Shown here piece after piece: positions 15,535-23,140 of a stretch of DNA of 64,000 bases. A program made the translations under genes and the position numbers. How positions within the stretch are numbered: position 1 is the first letter of the stretch; every line of letters starts with the position of its first letter. Source of the DNA: Pilimelia anulata. GTDB taxonomy: Bacteria; Actinomycetota; Actinomycetes; Mycobacteriales; Micromonosporaceae. The stretch covers positions 186,001 to 250,000 of the forward strand of contig NZ_BMQB01000001.1 of assembly GCF_014647895.1 (NCBI RefSeq), written 5' to 3'. The notes beneath the pieces were generated by a model. That model worked only from the letters and a program-made list of their open reading frames with translations. It was not told the DNA's origin and ran no database searches.

Positions 15535-16673
15535 CCGTCACCGCCCACACCCTCCAAGCCCGATTCCCCTTGGTAGCCCGGCCCCGACCCGCCTGCATGC
15601 CCCTGACACAACGGGCCTCCAACATCCACTACATGGCCAAGACTGTCGCGCAAACCGGCAGCCCCGCCCAAGCCACCGCCGTGTTCAACCTCGCCGCGCT
15701 GATCGCCTCCGACTGCGGCCTACCAGACCTCGCCCGTCACTGGGCACACCGCCTCGCCCACACGGCCCTACGTCAGTCCCCGACCCAGGGTGCCGATGCC
15801 ACCGCCGCCCTGGAACCCATCATCAACCTGGCTCGACTCCACATCCGCGCCGGTGACGGACTCGCCGCCTGGAACCTCCTGGAGTATCTCTACCGATCAG
15901 TGATAGAACGATCCGACGCGACCATCGACGGCATCGACATCCCGATCCAGCGCCTCACCCATCAACCAGACACCCACCACCAAGTTCGCACTTGGCTATG
16001 GGCAAACCTGCTGTCCACCGGCGCCAGAGCCCTCGTCAGTATCGGCCGGTGGGAAGAGGCACGCCGACGAGTCGCCCAACACAACGGCATCGGCAAGCGG
16101 ATGCTCGACGGCCGGCAAATCGCCGTCATCGCCCACCACCTCGGCGAACAGCCCCAACACGCGCAGGTCCTTGTGCGAAACACCCAAGATGGCGAGCCAT
16201 GGGAGAAGTCGGTCAGCGACTGCCTACACATCATCTGTACCCACGGCAAGCAGACAGCTGCAGCAGACGGGACGCGCTGGCAGCAGACCTACCCGCCCGA
16301 CTCAGGGCTCGCCGTATTCCACACCCGACTCAACCTCACCGTTATCGACGCTCTCGAAGGACACGACGAACCGGCCGCAGAGCGCATCACGGCATCGATC
16401 CTGCAATCCGCGCCGGAAGACGGATACGTGGTACGCGATCTTCTCAACCATCCTCGGAGTAGGTCGACGGCGACAGCCTCCCAAACCCGCTCGCTGACCG
16501 ATGTCATGGAAGCCTGCGGAATCGACCGCGGTCACATCCCAACACAAGTGCAGGACCTCCTCAACGGGGCACTTAACACCGCCGAACAGGCCCTCACCTC
16601 GCGTCGCCCCGTCGCACCGATCTTCGGTCAGCGGCCTCAGCCTGACGCGTCGACAACACCACCGACCCGATGA
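15531..16673 (+). CDS. Alpha-helical, TPR-like hypothetical protein of the FxLD cluster
   Basis: 380 residues, rich in alanine, leucine and histidine and predicted all-helical with repeat-like stretches (AQATAVFNLAALIASDCGLP, NLARLHIRAGDGLAAWNLLE). This suggests a tetratricopeptide-type scaffold. No catalytic motif or membrane segment is visible. It is coupled to the SpaB_C gene by ATGA overlap, so it is part of the lanthipeptide operon. It may assemble or regulate the modification complex (inference). Confidence 0.65.
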   Translation: MTVTAHTLQARFPLVARPRPACMPLTQRASNIHYMAKTVAQTGSPAQATAVFNLAALIASDCGLPDLARHWAHRLAHTALRQSPTQGADATAALEPIINLARLHIRAGDGLAAWNLLEYLYRSVIERSDATIDGIDIPIQRLTHQPDTHHQVRTWLWANLLSTGARALVSIGRWEEARRRVAQHNGIGKRMLDGRQIAVIAHHLGEQPQHAQVLVRNTQDGEPWEKSVSDCLHIICTHGKQTAAADGTRWQQTYPPDSGLAVFHTRLNLTVIDALEGHDEPAAERITASILQSAPEDGYVVRDLLNHPRSRSTATASQTRSLTDVMEACGIDRGHIPTQVQDLLNGALNTAEQALTSRRPVAPIFGQRPQPDASTTPPTR

Positions 16674-16772
16674 TCAGAATGCGCGGCTGTCACACCAGTG
16701 CCGTAGCGTGCGCCCCCGCGCACGAGCAGCGTCACCGACCAACCGTAGGTAACGGAATCGACGGGAGCGGGG

Positions 16773-18755
16773 ATGTCGATCGGATGGCTCAACCCGAAAC
16801 TGCCAACGGCGAGCGACAGCCAGAGCGTCCTGCCGGAGCTGGGTGAGGCGTCCTGGCTGGGACACACCGACGTGCTCGTCGGTACCAGCTTTCTGTCCGT
16901 CGCCAGACGCCTGCCGGCGATCGTGCGCAGGGCGCTGCGCGTGGCATGGGCAGCCAACCGGCGGGACACCCTAGCGGCGCTGGTCCTTAACCTGGTCGGT
17001 GGCATGGCCACCGCAGTCGGCCTCCTGGCCACACAGAGCGTCCTGACGCAGCTGTTCGCGCAAGGGCCTACCCTGCACCGAGTACGCGCCGCCGTGCCCG
17101 CCCTGGCACTCGTCGCTGTCACCGTCGCCATCCGCTCAGGGCTGTCGATCGCCGCCGGGTGGGCCCAGTCGCGGTTGGAACCGCAGGTAGTCAACGCGAT
17201 CGAACGGCGCATGTTCGCCACGACCACCGCCGTGGACCTGGCCGCCTTCGACGACGCGGGCTTCGTCGAGGAAATGCAGCGCGTTCGACAACGCGGCGGG
17301 CTATCCGCACAGTGGCTCGTGCGCGCAACAATCGACCTCGCCTCCGGCGCTGCCGGCCTGATCGGTACCGCGACCGCCCTGTGCTTCGTCCACCCGCTGC
17401 TCCTGCTCGCGCTGGTCATCGCCACCATCCCCGGCGCCTGGACAGCTGTACGCAGCGGCCGATGCGGCTACCTCGTCGAACGGCTGTTCTCCGACCGCCG
17501 CAGGCGGATGTGGATGCTCGCAGAGGTGATGGCCGACCGCGACGCCGCCGCCGAAGTCCGCGCCTACACTGCCCGCGACTTCCTGCTGCGCCAGTACGAC
17601 GCCGTCGCCGATGCCCAGACCGCCTCCGACATCGACGTCGCCAACGTCCGCTCCCGTATCCGACTCGTCGGCGGCGTAGCCGGCGGCGCCGCAACCGCCG
17701 GTGTCTACGGCCTACTCGGGCTCCTGCTCGCCGACGCCATCATTCCACTGGCTGCTGCCGGAACGGCCGTGCTCGCTCTGCAAGCAGCCCGCCAATCACT
17801 GGCCCTCGCGCTGGTAAACGTCAACCGGATCTACGAAGAATCTTTGTACTTCAGTGACTTCCTAGACTTCTCGGCGCGAGCCAACTCCCTAACCACCGCT
17901 CGGGATGGAACCGCCGCCATCGCGGCGCCACAGGAAATCGACGTCCGAAACGTCTCGCTGCAGTACCCCGGCAGCGACCGCTTGGCACTCGAAAAGGTCT
18001 CCATCACCGTCAGCAGAGGGCAGACCATCGCCCTTGTCGGTGAGAACGGCTCCGGCAAGACCACCCTGGCGAAAGTCCTCGCTGGCCTGTACCAGCCCAC
18101 CGCCGGAGTAGTGCACTGGAACCAGCAACCGATCCCCGCTGGCGGCCAACACCTGTGGCAGCATGTCGCTCTGGTGCCGCAGGACCACATGCGATGGCCG
18201 TTTTCTGTCCACACCAATATCACGATCGGCACAGATCACACTGACGCCCGCGGCAGTGACGCAGCGATCCAAGCCGCAGCGCGGACCGGGGGCGCCCACG
18301 CCATGATCGAAAACCTGCCGCGTGGTTACGACACCCTGCTGTCGCGGGCCTTCGCTGCCGGGGTGGACCTGTCCGGCGGGCAGTGGCAGCGCATCGCCTG
18401 CACCCGGGCGTTCTATCGCGATGCGCCGTTACTGATCTGCGACGAACCATCAGCGGCGCTGGACGCCCGCGCCGAACACAAACTTTTCACTGCGCTACGC
18501 GAGCACGCCGCCAACCGGATCACAGTGCTCGTCACGCACCGGCTGGCCAACGTCCGTCACGCTGATCACATCTACGTCCTTCACGAGGGCCAGCTCGTTG
18601 AGCAAGGAAACCACCACCACCTAATGGCCGCCACCGGGCTCTACAAGGACCTCTTCACGTTGCAGGCGGCCGGTTACGCAGACGCCAAGACCGCGACCCC
18701 GACCCCGACCGTTCCCGCCCAGGGCGGTACTCGTCTACCGGCTGAGGCGTCCTGA
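16773..18755 (+). CDS. ABC transporter, fused permease and ATPase (LanT-like exporter)
   Basis: 660 residues. The N-terminal half has about six membrane segments. The ATPase has Walker A VGENGSGKTTL (K429), signature LSGGQWQRIA (from residue 533) and Walker B LLICDEPSAALD (D557, E558). It is a type I half-transporter exporter that would act as a homodimer. There is no C39 peptidase domain, so it would export the lanthipeptide without cutting the leader; a separate protease must do that and none is in the window. It follows the modification genes by 100 bases in the same direction. Confidence 0.92.
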   Translation: MSIGWLNPKLPTASDSQSVLPELGEASWLGHTDVLVGTSFLSVARRLPAIVRRALRVAWAANRRDTLAALVLNLVGGMATAVGLLATQSVLTQLFAQGPTLHRVRAAVPALALVAVTVAIRSGLSIAAGWAQSRLEPQVVNAIERRMFATTTAVDLAAFDDAGFVEEMQRVRQRGGLSAQWLVRATIDLASGAAGLIGTATALCFVHPLLLLALVIATIPGAWTAVRSGRCGYLVERLFSDRRRRMWMLAEVMADRDAAAEVRAYTARDFLLRQYDAVADAQTASDIDVANVRSRIRLVGGVAGGAATAGVYGLLGLLLADAIIPLAAAGTAVLALQAARQSLALALVNVNRIYEESLYFSDFLDFSARANSLTTARDGTAAIAAPQEIDVRNVSLQYPGSDRLALEKVSITVSRGQTIALVGENGSGKTTLAKVLAGLYQPTAGVVHWNQQPIPAGGQHLWQHVALVPQDHMRWPFSVHTNITIGTDHTDARGSDAAIQAAARTGGAHAMIENLPRGYDTLLSRAFAAGVDLSGGQWQRIACTRAFYRDAPLLICDEPSAALDARAEHKLFTALREHAANRITVLVTHRLANVRHADHIYVLHEGQLVEQGNHHHLMAATGLYKDLFTLQAAGYADAKTATPTPTVPAQGGTRLPAEAS

Positions 18756-18762
18756 TCCCAAG

Positions 18763-19323
18763 GTGACCACGATGCGAACCGAATACGAAGCCCGAATCCT
18801 CGACATCACCCCCGCCGCAGTCGAACAGGCGATCCTCAGATCTGGCGGACACCGTTGCGGGGACACAGCTCTGTTGCGCCGCCACATCTACCCGCTGACC
18901 GCCGGTGAGCCCGACGGGCAGCGATGGTTGCAGCTGCGCTCGAAAGGCTCCGGCGCAACCCTGACCGTCCAGGACGTGAACCACGGCGGCATCGAAGGCG
19001 TCGGCGAGTTGGAGATCGGCGTAGACGACTACGAATCGACGTGCCAACTTCTGGCAGCGATCGGTCACGAGATCACCTTCTACCAGGAGCGCAGGCGAAC
19101 GATGTTCGTGCTGGCTGGCGCGAAAATTTCCATCGACCAGTGGCCGATGATCCCACCATTCCTGGAGATCGAGGCCGACAACGCCGACGAGGTTTACCGC
19201 ACCGCCGCCACGCTCGGCTTCACCGCCGAACGGGTCAGCACCGGTGGTGACGTTTACCAGCAACACGGTATCGACCACACGGCGTACCCGCGTCTGGCTT
19301 TTGATGAGACGCTCACGTTGTAG
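18763..19323 (+). CDS. CYTH-domain (class IV adenylate cyclase/thiamine triphosphatase-like) protein
   Basis: 186 residues. The N-terminal EYEARI is the ExExR/K motif of the CYTH (triphosphate tunnel metalloenzyme) fold, and the later charged strands (QRWLQLRSKG, PFLEIEAD) supply the rest of the tunnel. Family members hydrolyse or cyclise triphosphorylated substrates using a divalent metal. The exact substrate cannot be told. It begins 8 bases after the exporter gene, so it may be transcribed with the lanthipeptide operon. Confidence 0.85.
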   Translation: MTTMRTEYEARILDITPAAVEQAILRSGGHRCGDTALLRRHIYPLTAGEPDGQRWLQLRSKGSGATLTVQDVNHGGIEGVGELEIGVDDYESTCQLLAAIGHEITFYQERRRTMFVLAGAKISIDQWPMIPPFLEIEADNADEVYRTAATLGFTAERVSTGGDVYQQHGIDHTAYPRLAFDETLTL

Positions 19324-19393
19324 ACGTTCGGGCTCTGCTTGGTGCCTCGTCCTCGACGTGCGGGCCAGCGGCGGTGGAGTGGATTCTGCCGGT

Positions 19394-19954
19394 CTACGAC
19401 GGCGACCTGTGCTCTAGACCGATGGCGGGCGTGCCGAGCCTTTCAACAACTTCAGCACCAGGTAGGGCTGCGAGTAGGCGTCCGGTGACGAGTAGTTTGC
19501 TGTGTCGGACGCCGGAGCCGATGATCACATGCTGGTAGGCGTCTATGCGTGTGTCGATCAGTACCGTCCAGCGCTCTGGCAGGCCGACTGGGGTGATGCC
19601 GCCGTGCTCCATGCCGGTCAGGGAGACGGTCTGGTCCATCGGCGCGAAGCTGGCTTTGCGTGCGTCCAGCCGGCGCCGGACCAGGCCGTTGACGTCCGCG
19701 CGTGTTGTGGCCAGGACTACGCAGGCTGCGTATCGGGTGATGTCACCGCGCCGGCCGGCGACGATGACGCAGTTCGCCGACTCGTCGAGGGCCACCCTGT
19801 ACGCCTGGCAGAACGCGGCGGTGTCGGCCAACGCGGGGTCGATCGGCGCAACCAATGCCTCCCTCGCCAGTTCGGGCGGCAAAGCTTGCAGGCCCGCGAT
19901 CACTGGGTCAGCGAGCAGGTCGGGGCGGGCAAGGGCGGGCCCAAGTTGCAGCAT
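19394..19954 (-). CDS. YbaK/EbsC-family aminoacyl-tRNA deacylase
   Basis: 186 residues from the ATG at 19954. VGLPERWTVLIDTRI, TGMEHGGITPVG and the early TAAFCQAYRVALDESANC are typical of the YbaK/ProX editing domain, which hydrolyses mischarged aminoacyl-tRNAs. The domain is complete and stand-alone. Convergent with the CYTH gene across a 70-base gap. Longer N-terminal versions exist but begin with non-conserved sequence. Confidence 0.88.
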   Translation of the reverse strand: MLQLGPALARPDLLADPVIAGLQALPPELAREALVAPIDPALADTAAFCQAYRVALDESANCVIVAGRRGDITRYAACVVLATTRADVNGLVRRRLDARKASFAPMDQTVSLTGMEHGGITPVGLPERWTVLIDTRIDAYQHVIIGSGVRHSKLLVTGRLLAALPGAEVVERLGTPAIGLEHRSPS

Positions 19955-20052
19955 GCCGTCATCCTGCCAGGACGAATCAGTCACAGGCGTTGGCGCCGGC
20001 GCCCGTGGACGCACCCGCAGGAGATCCGAACGTCTGTACTAATGTGCTGCTC

Positions 20053-20280
20053 ATGGCGAGGACACGGCGGCACTGGTGGAACGGAAAGTGGGGACGCCTC
20101 GCCCGGCGTGACATCTTCATCCGGCAGACGCCCAGCGGAGTGGAGCTGGAGCTTCGAGAGGGCGGGTACGACGGGCGCAGCGTCCGAGCGACTTTCCCTA
20201 CCGAAGGCTCCGCCGTCGTGGAGGCGGAGCGTCGCATGCAACCGCATCCCACCGATGACTGGCGCGAAGTCAGCAGCTAG
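20053..20280 (+). CDS. Small basic hypothetical protein
   Basis: 75 residues from the ATG at 20053. It reads MARTRRHWWNGKWGRLARRD at the start and then a compact beta-rich stretch (IFIRQTPSGVELELREGG). It is Arg/Trp-rich and could bind nucleic acid. I do not recognise the family. Divergent from the YbaK gene, with about 100 bases between. Confidence 0.55.
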   Translation: MARTRRHWWNGKWGRLARRDIFIRQTPSGVELELREGGYDGRSVRATFPTEGSAVVEAERRMQPHPTDDWREVSS

Positions 20281-20343
20281 CCCGTCGGCATCATGCCCGA
20301 CCAAGGTCATGGCGGACGGCTCAGAAAGCGACGGGCGCGGCGC

Positions 20344-20925
20344 TTATGAGCTGCGGCCCAGTGCCCACCAGAGTGCTTCGTCGGCGCCGCCGAAGTAGTC
20401 CCGTCCCTGGGCTCCGCCGAGGTAGACGCGGCCGGTGACCATGTGATGCTCAGCGTCGGCTTGTTCGGGAGTTGGCTTGCCTCTGCTGGGTGCGCCACCG
20501 CCGGGGGTGGTGGCGGCGTGGCCGAGGGTCCAGGCGAGCGCGTGGGAGTGACCGCTGACGTACGGACTGTCGCCGGTTGGACCCATCTCTTTGAGACGGT
20601 CGGCGAGTTTACGGTCGGCAAGCAGGCGGGGTTGGGGATGGGCGATGCCCATTGCTCGGACGACGGTGAGTGGGTCAACGCGGGCCTTGGTGGCGATTTC
20701 CAGGGCGATGCAGCCGGGCCATGGGTAGGTGTTGGTGGCACCGGAGAGCCAGATTTCGGGTGCGTCGCTGTTGGTGTTGTTGCGCCAGAGCTGGGCGTAG
20801 AAGCTGCCCACGCCGTCGTCCCAGCCCCAGATGCTCTGGTGGTCCCAACCGGGTAGATCGACCACGTCATTGAGGTGGTGGCCGGGCCGGGCGGTGTGGT
20901 TGCGGGAGTGGTCAGGGGTGTGCAC
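20344..20925 (-). CDS. Hypothetical protein, Trp-rich N-terminus
   Basis: 193 residues. Contains DDGVGSFYAQLWRNN, EIWLSGATNTYPWPG and a closing GADEALWWALGRSS, a plausible globular protein with many tryptophans. No known motif is visible. Function unknown; no operon partner. The 260 bases after it, up to the exonuclease gene, hold only the shared promoter region. Confidence 0.6.
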   Translation of the reverse strand: MHTPDHSRNHTARPGHHLNDVVDLPGWDHQSIWGWDDGVGSFYAQLWRNNTNSDAPEIWLSGATNTYPWPGCIALEIATKARVDPLTVVRAMGIAHPQPRLLADRKLADRLKEMGPTGDSPYVSGHSHALAWTLGHAATTPGGGAPSRGKPTPEQADAEHHMVTGRVYLGGAQGRDYFGGADEALWWALGRSS

Positions 20926-21189
20926 GTCGGCAAGTGTGCCGATCGCAGCGGCTGCCGTCTAGCCCGTGCTTCGACCGTCTGCTTCTGGTATTGCATCACC
21001 GATGCGGCTCTCCGTCGTGTCCGCGGCGATCTCCGAACGACGCCGACGGGCAGGTTCGGGCGCTGCGGCGCCACGATGGTCGCCGACAAGACGCAGGTAA
21101 GCTACGGGTTTAACCTCACGGGCCGCGTACTACCTGTCACGGGACTATCGGCCCGCCCACATCGCTGACCTTCTTTAGGTGGTGAGCTG

Positions 21190-22053
21190 ATGGGCGGCGT
21201 CCAGTCCCCGTCTGCTGATGTCCCGTTCCTGCTCGTCGACGGCCACAACCTGCTGTGGCGCGCCGCGCTGGGCTTCCCGGCCGAAATCCGCTCCCGCGAC
21301 AGGGCCCGCGTCCTGACCGGCCTGTTCGGGTTCTTCGCCCTGCTGCGCGTGGCGATCCGAGACGAGATCGACGGCGACCCCGAAGTCCTGGTCGTCTTCG
21401 ACGGACAGCACGGCAACAGCGGCCGGCTGTCCGTCGACGCCGGCTACAAGGCCCAACGCCCGACCGGCGCCGCCGCCCTGACCCCGATCACCTACCTACC
21501 CAGCGTCAAAGACGGACTCAACCGGCACCACATTCCCTGGATCGAGCTGGACCAGGTCGAAGCCGACGACGTCATCGCGACCCTCACCGCCGGCAACCCC
21601 GACCGCGAAACGCTGATCATGTCCGCTGACCGCGACTACTACCAACTCATCAACGACCGGATCCGTGTCCTCAACACCGCGATGCGGTCCGGTGGCCGGC
21701 ACATCGACGCCACCGCCGTGCATACCCGCTACCGCGTCTGGCCCAGGCAGTGGCCGGACTTCCGCGCGCTGGTCGGGGACCCGGCCGACAACATCCGCGG
21801 CATCCGCGGCATCGGTGCCGGTACCGCCGCCATGCTCCTGGTCGACGGCCTCACCCTCGACGCCCTGCCCGCTTCCGGGCGGCTGGAGCACGGCCGCGGC
21901 CGGCTCGTAGCGGCCGACTACGAGCTGGCCTGCAAGTACCGCGACATGATCCGCCTCAACACAGCCGTGGACCTCACTTACCAGCCCACCGGGCGATCTG
22001 CCCTGCCGTTGCCCGCGCCTCGCGACATCGTCGAGACCCTGGGGCTCTGGTGA
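21190..22053 (+). CDS. 5'-3' exonuclease (Pol I 5'-nuclease/FEN type)
   Basis: 287 residues. Metal-binding acidic motifs of the 5'-nuclease fold are present: LLVDGHNLLWRA, VEADDVIATL, SADRDYYQLI and LVGDPADNIRGIRGIG, the last being the helix-hairpin-helix DNA-binding part. The enzyme removes flaps and RNA primers. It lacks a polymerase domain. The ATG at 21190 is used; a GTG at 21181 is possible. Its stop codon overlaps the GTG of a broken PIG-L gene. Confidence 0.9.
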   Translation: MGGVQSPSADVPFLLVDGHNLLWRAALGFPAEIRSRDRARVLTGLFGFFALLRVAIRDEIDGDPEVLVVFDGQHGNSGRLSVDAGYKAQRPTGAAALTPITYLPSVKDGLNRHHIPWIELDQVEADDVIATLTAGNPDRETLIMSADRDYYQLINDRIRVLNTAMRSGGRHIDATAVHTRYRVWPRQWPDFRALVGDPADNIRGIRGIGAGTAAMLLVDGLTLDALPASGRLEHGRGRLVAADYELACKYRDMIRLNTAVDLTYQPTGRSALPLPAPRDIVETLGLW

Positions 22054-22124
22054 CCCTAAATCACCCCTCCGTCATGACCTTGCTCGCCCACCCCGACGAC
22101 ACCGAGATGTGGGGCGGCGGCATC
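22050..22124 (+). pseudogene. N-terminal fragment of a PIG-L (LmbE-type) deacetylase gene
   Basis: GTG at 22050 overlaps the exonuclease stop (GTGA). About 27 residues match the family start, ending in LLAHPDDTEMWGGGILA, with the zinc-binding AHPDD and the following GGG. Homology then stops, and the frame runs into the antisense of the nitroreductase gene, whose stop codon is at 22152. The remainder of the deacetylase (over 200 residues) is absent, so a deletion or recombination joint lies near 22125-22150. Confidence 0.75.
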
Positions 22125-22151
22125 CTGGCCACGCCGTTCCGCGCGCGCCCG

Positions 22152-22751
22152 TCACTGCGCTGTCCAGCCGCCACGGTGCACCACGTCGATCGCGGGCTTG
22201 CGCCGGTCGCCGAGCTTGCGGGGCGGTTCGTCGGAGTATCCGAAGGAGACCGCGCCGATCGGGTGGTACTGCTCGGGCACTCCGAACTCCTCCCGGAAGG
22301 CGGGGATCCGGTCGACCGGCATACCGAAGAAGCAGGCGCCGAGGCCGGCGTCGACAGCGGTCTGGAGCATTAGTAGTACGGCCATGCCGGTGTCGATGTC
22401 CCAGTACGGCGCCGGCCACCAGGCGTCTGAGCGCTCGGTGAAGCCCTTGTCGGGCTCGGCGTAGCGATCGAGGTACGCCGACTTGTTGGACAGCGCGACC
22501 ACCAGCAGCGGCGCGCGGACCTGCGCGGCGAACCAGTTTTGCGGTCCCTCGGCCGGGGTAACCGCCGTACGGAACCGAGAGATGTCGGCGGCTACGTCGA
22601 GCACCAGGAAGCCCCAGCCCTGGGAGAACCCGGCCGACGGTGCGCGCTGCGCGTTGTGCAGGATCCGGTCCACGACCTCGGGCGGTACCGGGCGCTGCTC
22701 GTCGTAGCTACGGACCATACGGCGGCGGCGGACCACATCCTGGAAATCCAT
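22152..22751 (-). CDS. Nitroreductase family (FMN) oxidoreductase
   Basis: 199 residues from the ATG at 22751. MDFQDVVRRRRMVRSYDEQRP has the conserved RRS/RMVR FMN-phosphate contacts, and AQRAPSAGFSQGWGFLV and DAGLGACFFGMP complete the nitroreductase fold. It would reduce nitro or quinone-like substrates with NAD(P)H, as a flavoprotein dimer. The upstream extension to 22898 is not conserved-looking and was left out. Confidence 0.9.
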   Translation of the reverse strand: MDFQDVVRRRRMVRSYDEQRPVPPEVVDRILHNAQRAPSAGFSQGWGFLVLDVAADISRFRTAVTPAEGPQNWFAAQVRAPLLVVALSNKSAYLDRYAEPDKGFTERSDAWWPAPYWDIDTGMAVLLMLQTAVDAGLGACFFGMPVDRIPAFREEFGVPEQYHPIGAVSFGYSDEPPRKLGDRRKPAIDVVHRGGWTAQ

Positions 22752-23109
22752 GCCTGCCACCTTCGCACGCCGGCGATGCCGGCAGGTACCGCGCGGTCTG
22801 GCGACCAACGTGTAGAGCCGATGACCGGGGTAGCCGCATACTCTCCCGGCCGAGCCGGCGCCGGCGGTACGCCGTCGATGCACCGCCGCGATGTTCAAAT
22901 CCGTCGATCATTGAATCTGGCAGGGGTCGCGCCTACGAGGGGCCCCGCTCGGCCTTAGACAGGGTGCGCTGCGGTCGGCGGTCGGGCATCTATAGGTACC
23001 GCCGTGTACGACGTCGCGTCTGCCGGTTTCGCGGGCCTGGGCACGACGATGGTGACCAAGGTGGACTGCGTCTGGTTGTCGGGTCTGTCCAGATGTTGCC
23101 GTGTGTCTT
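22752..23109. other. Intergenic region, no gene seen
   Basis: Spacer between divergently transcribed nitroreductase and nuclease-helicase genes. ORFs here are out-of-frame extensions with no protein-like pattern. It should contain both promoters, but I cannot point to clear -35/-10 boxes. Confidence 0.4.
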
Positions 23110-23137
23110 ATCCTCCTCACCATACGTGGGGGAGGAT
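23110..23137 (+). promoter_or_regulatory. Inverted repeat covering the RBS of the nuclease-helicase gene
   Basis: ATCCTCC (23110-23116) is complementary to GGAGGAT (23131-23137), and the inner bases TCAC/GTGG can extend the stem around a CATAC loop. The right arm is the ribosome binding site of the ATG at 23141. In RNA the stem would hide the RBS, so translation may be repressed until it opens. Confidence 0.5.
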
Positions 23138-23140
23138 GTA

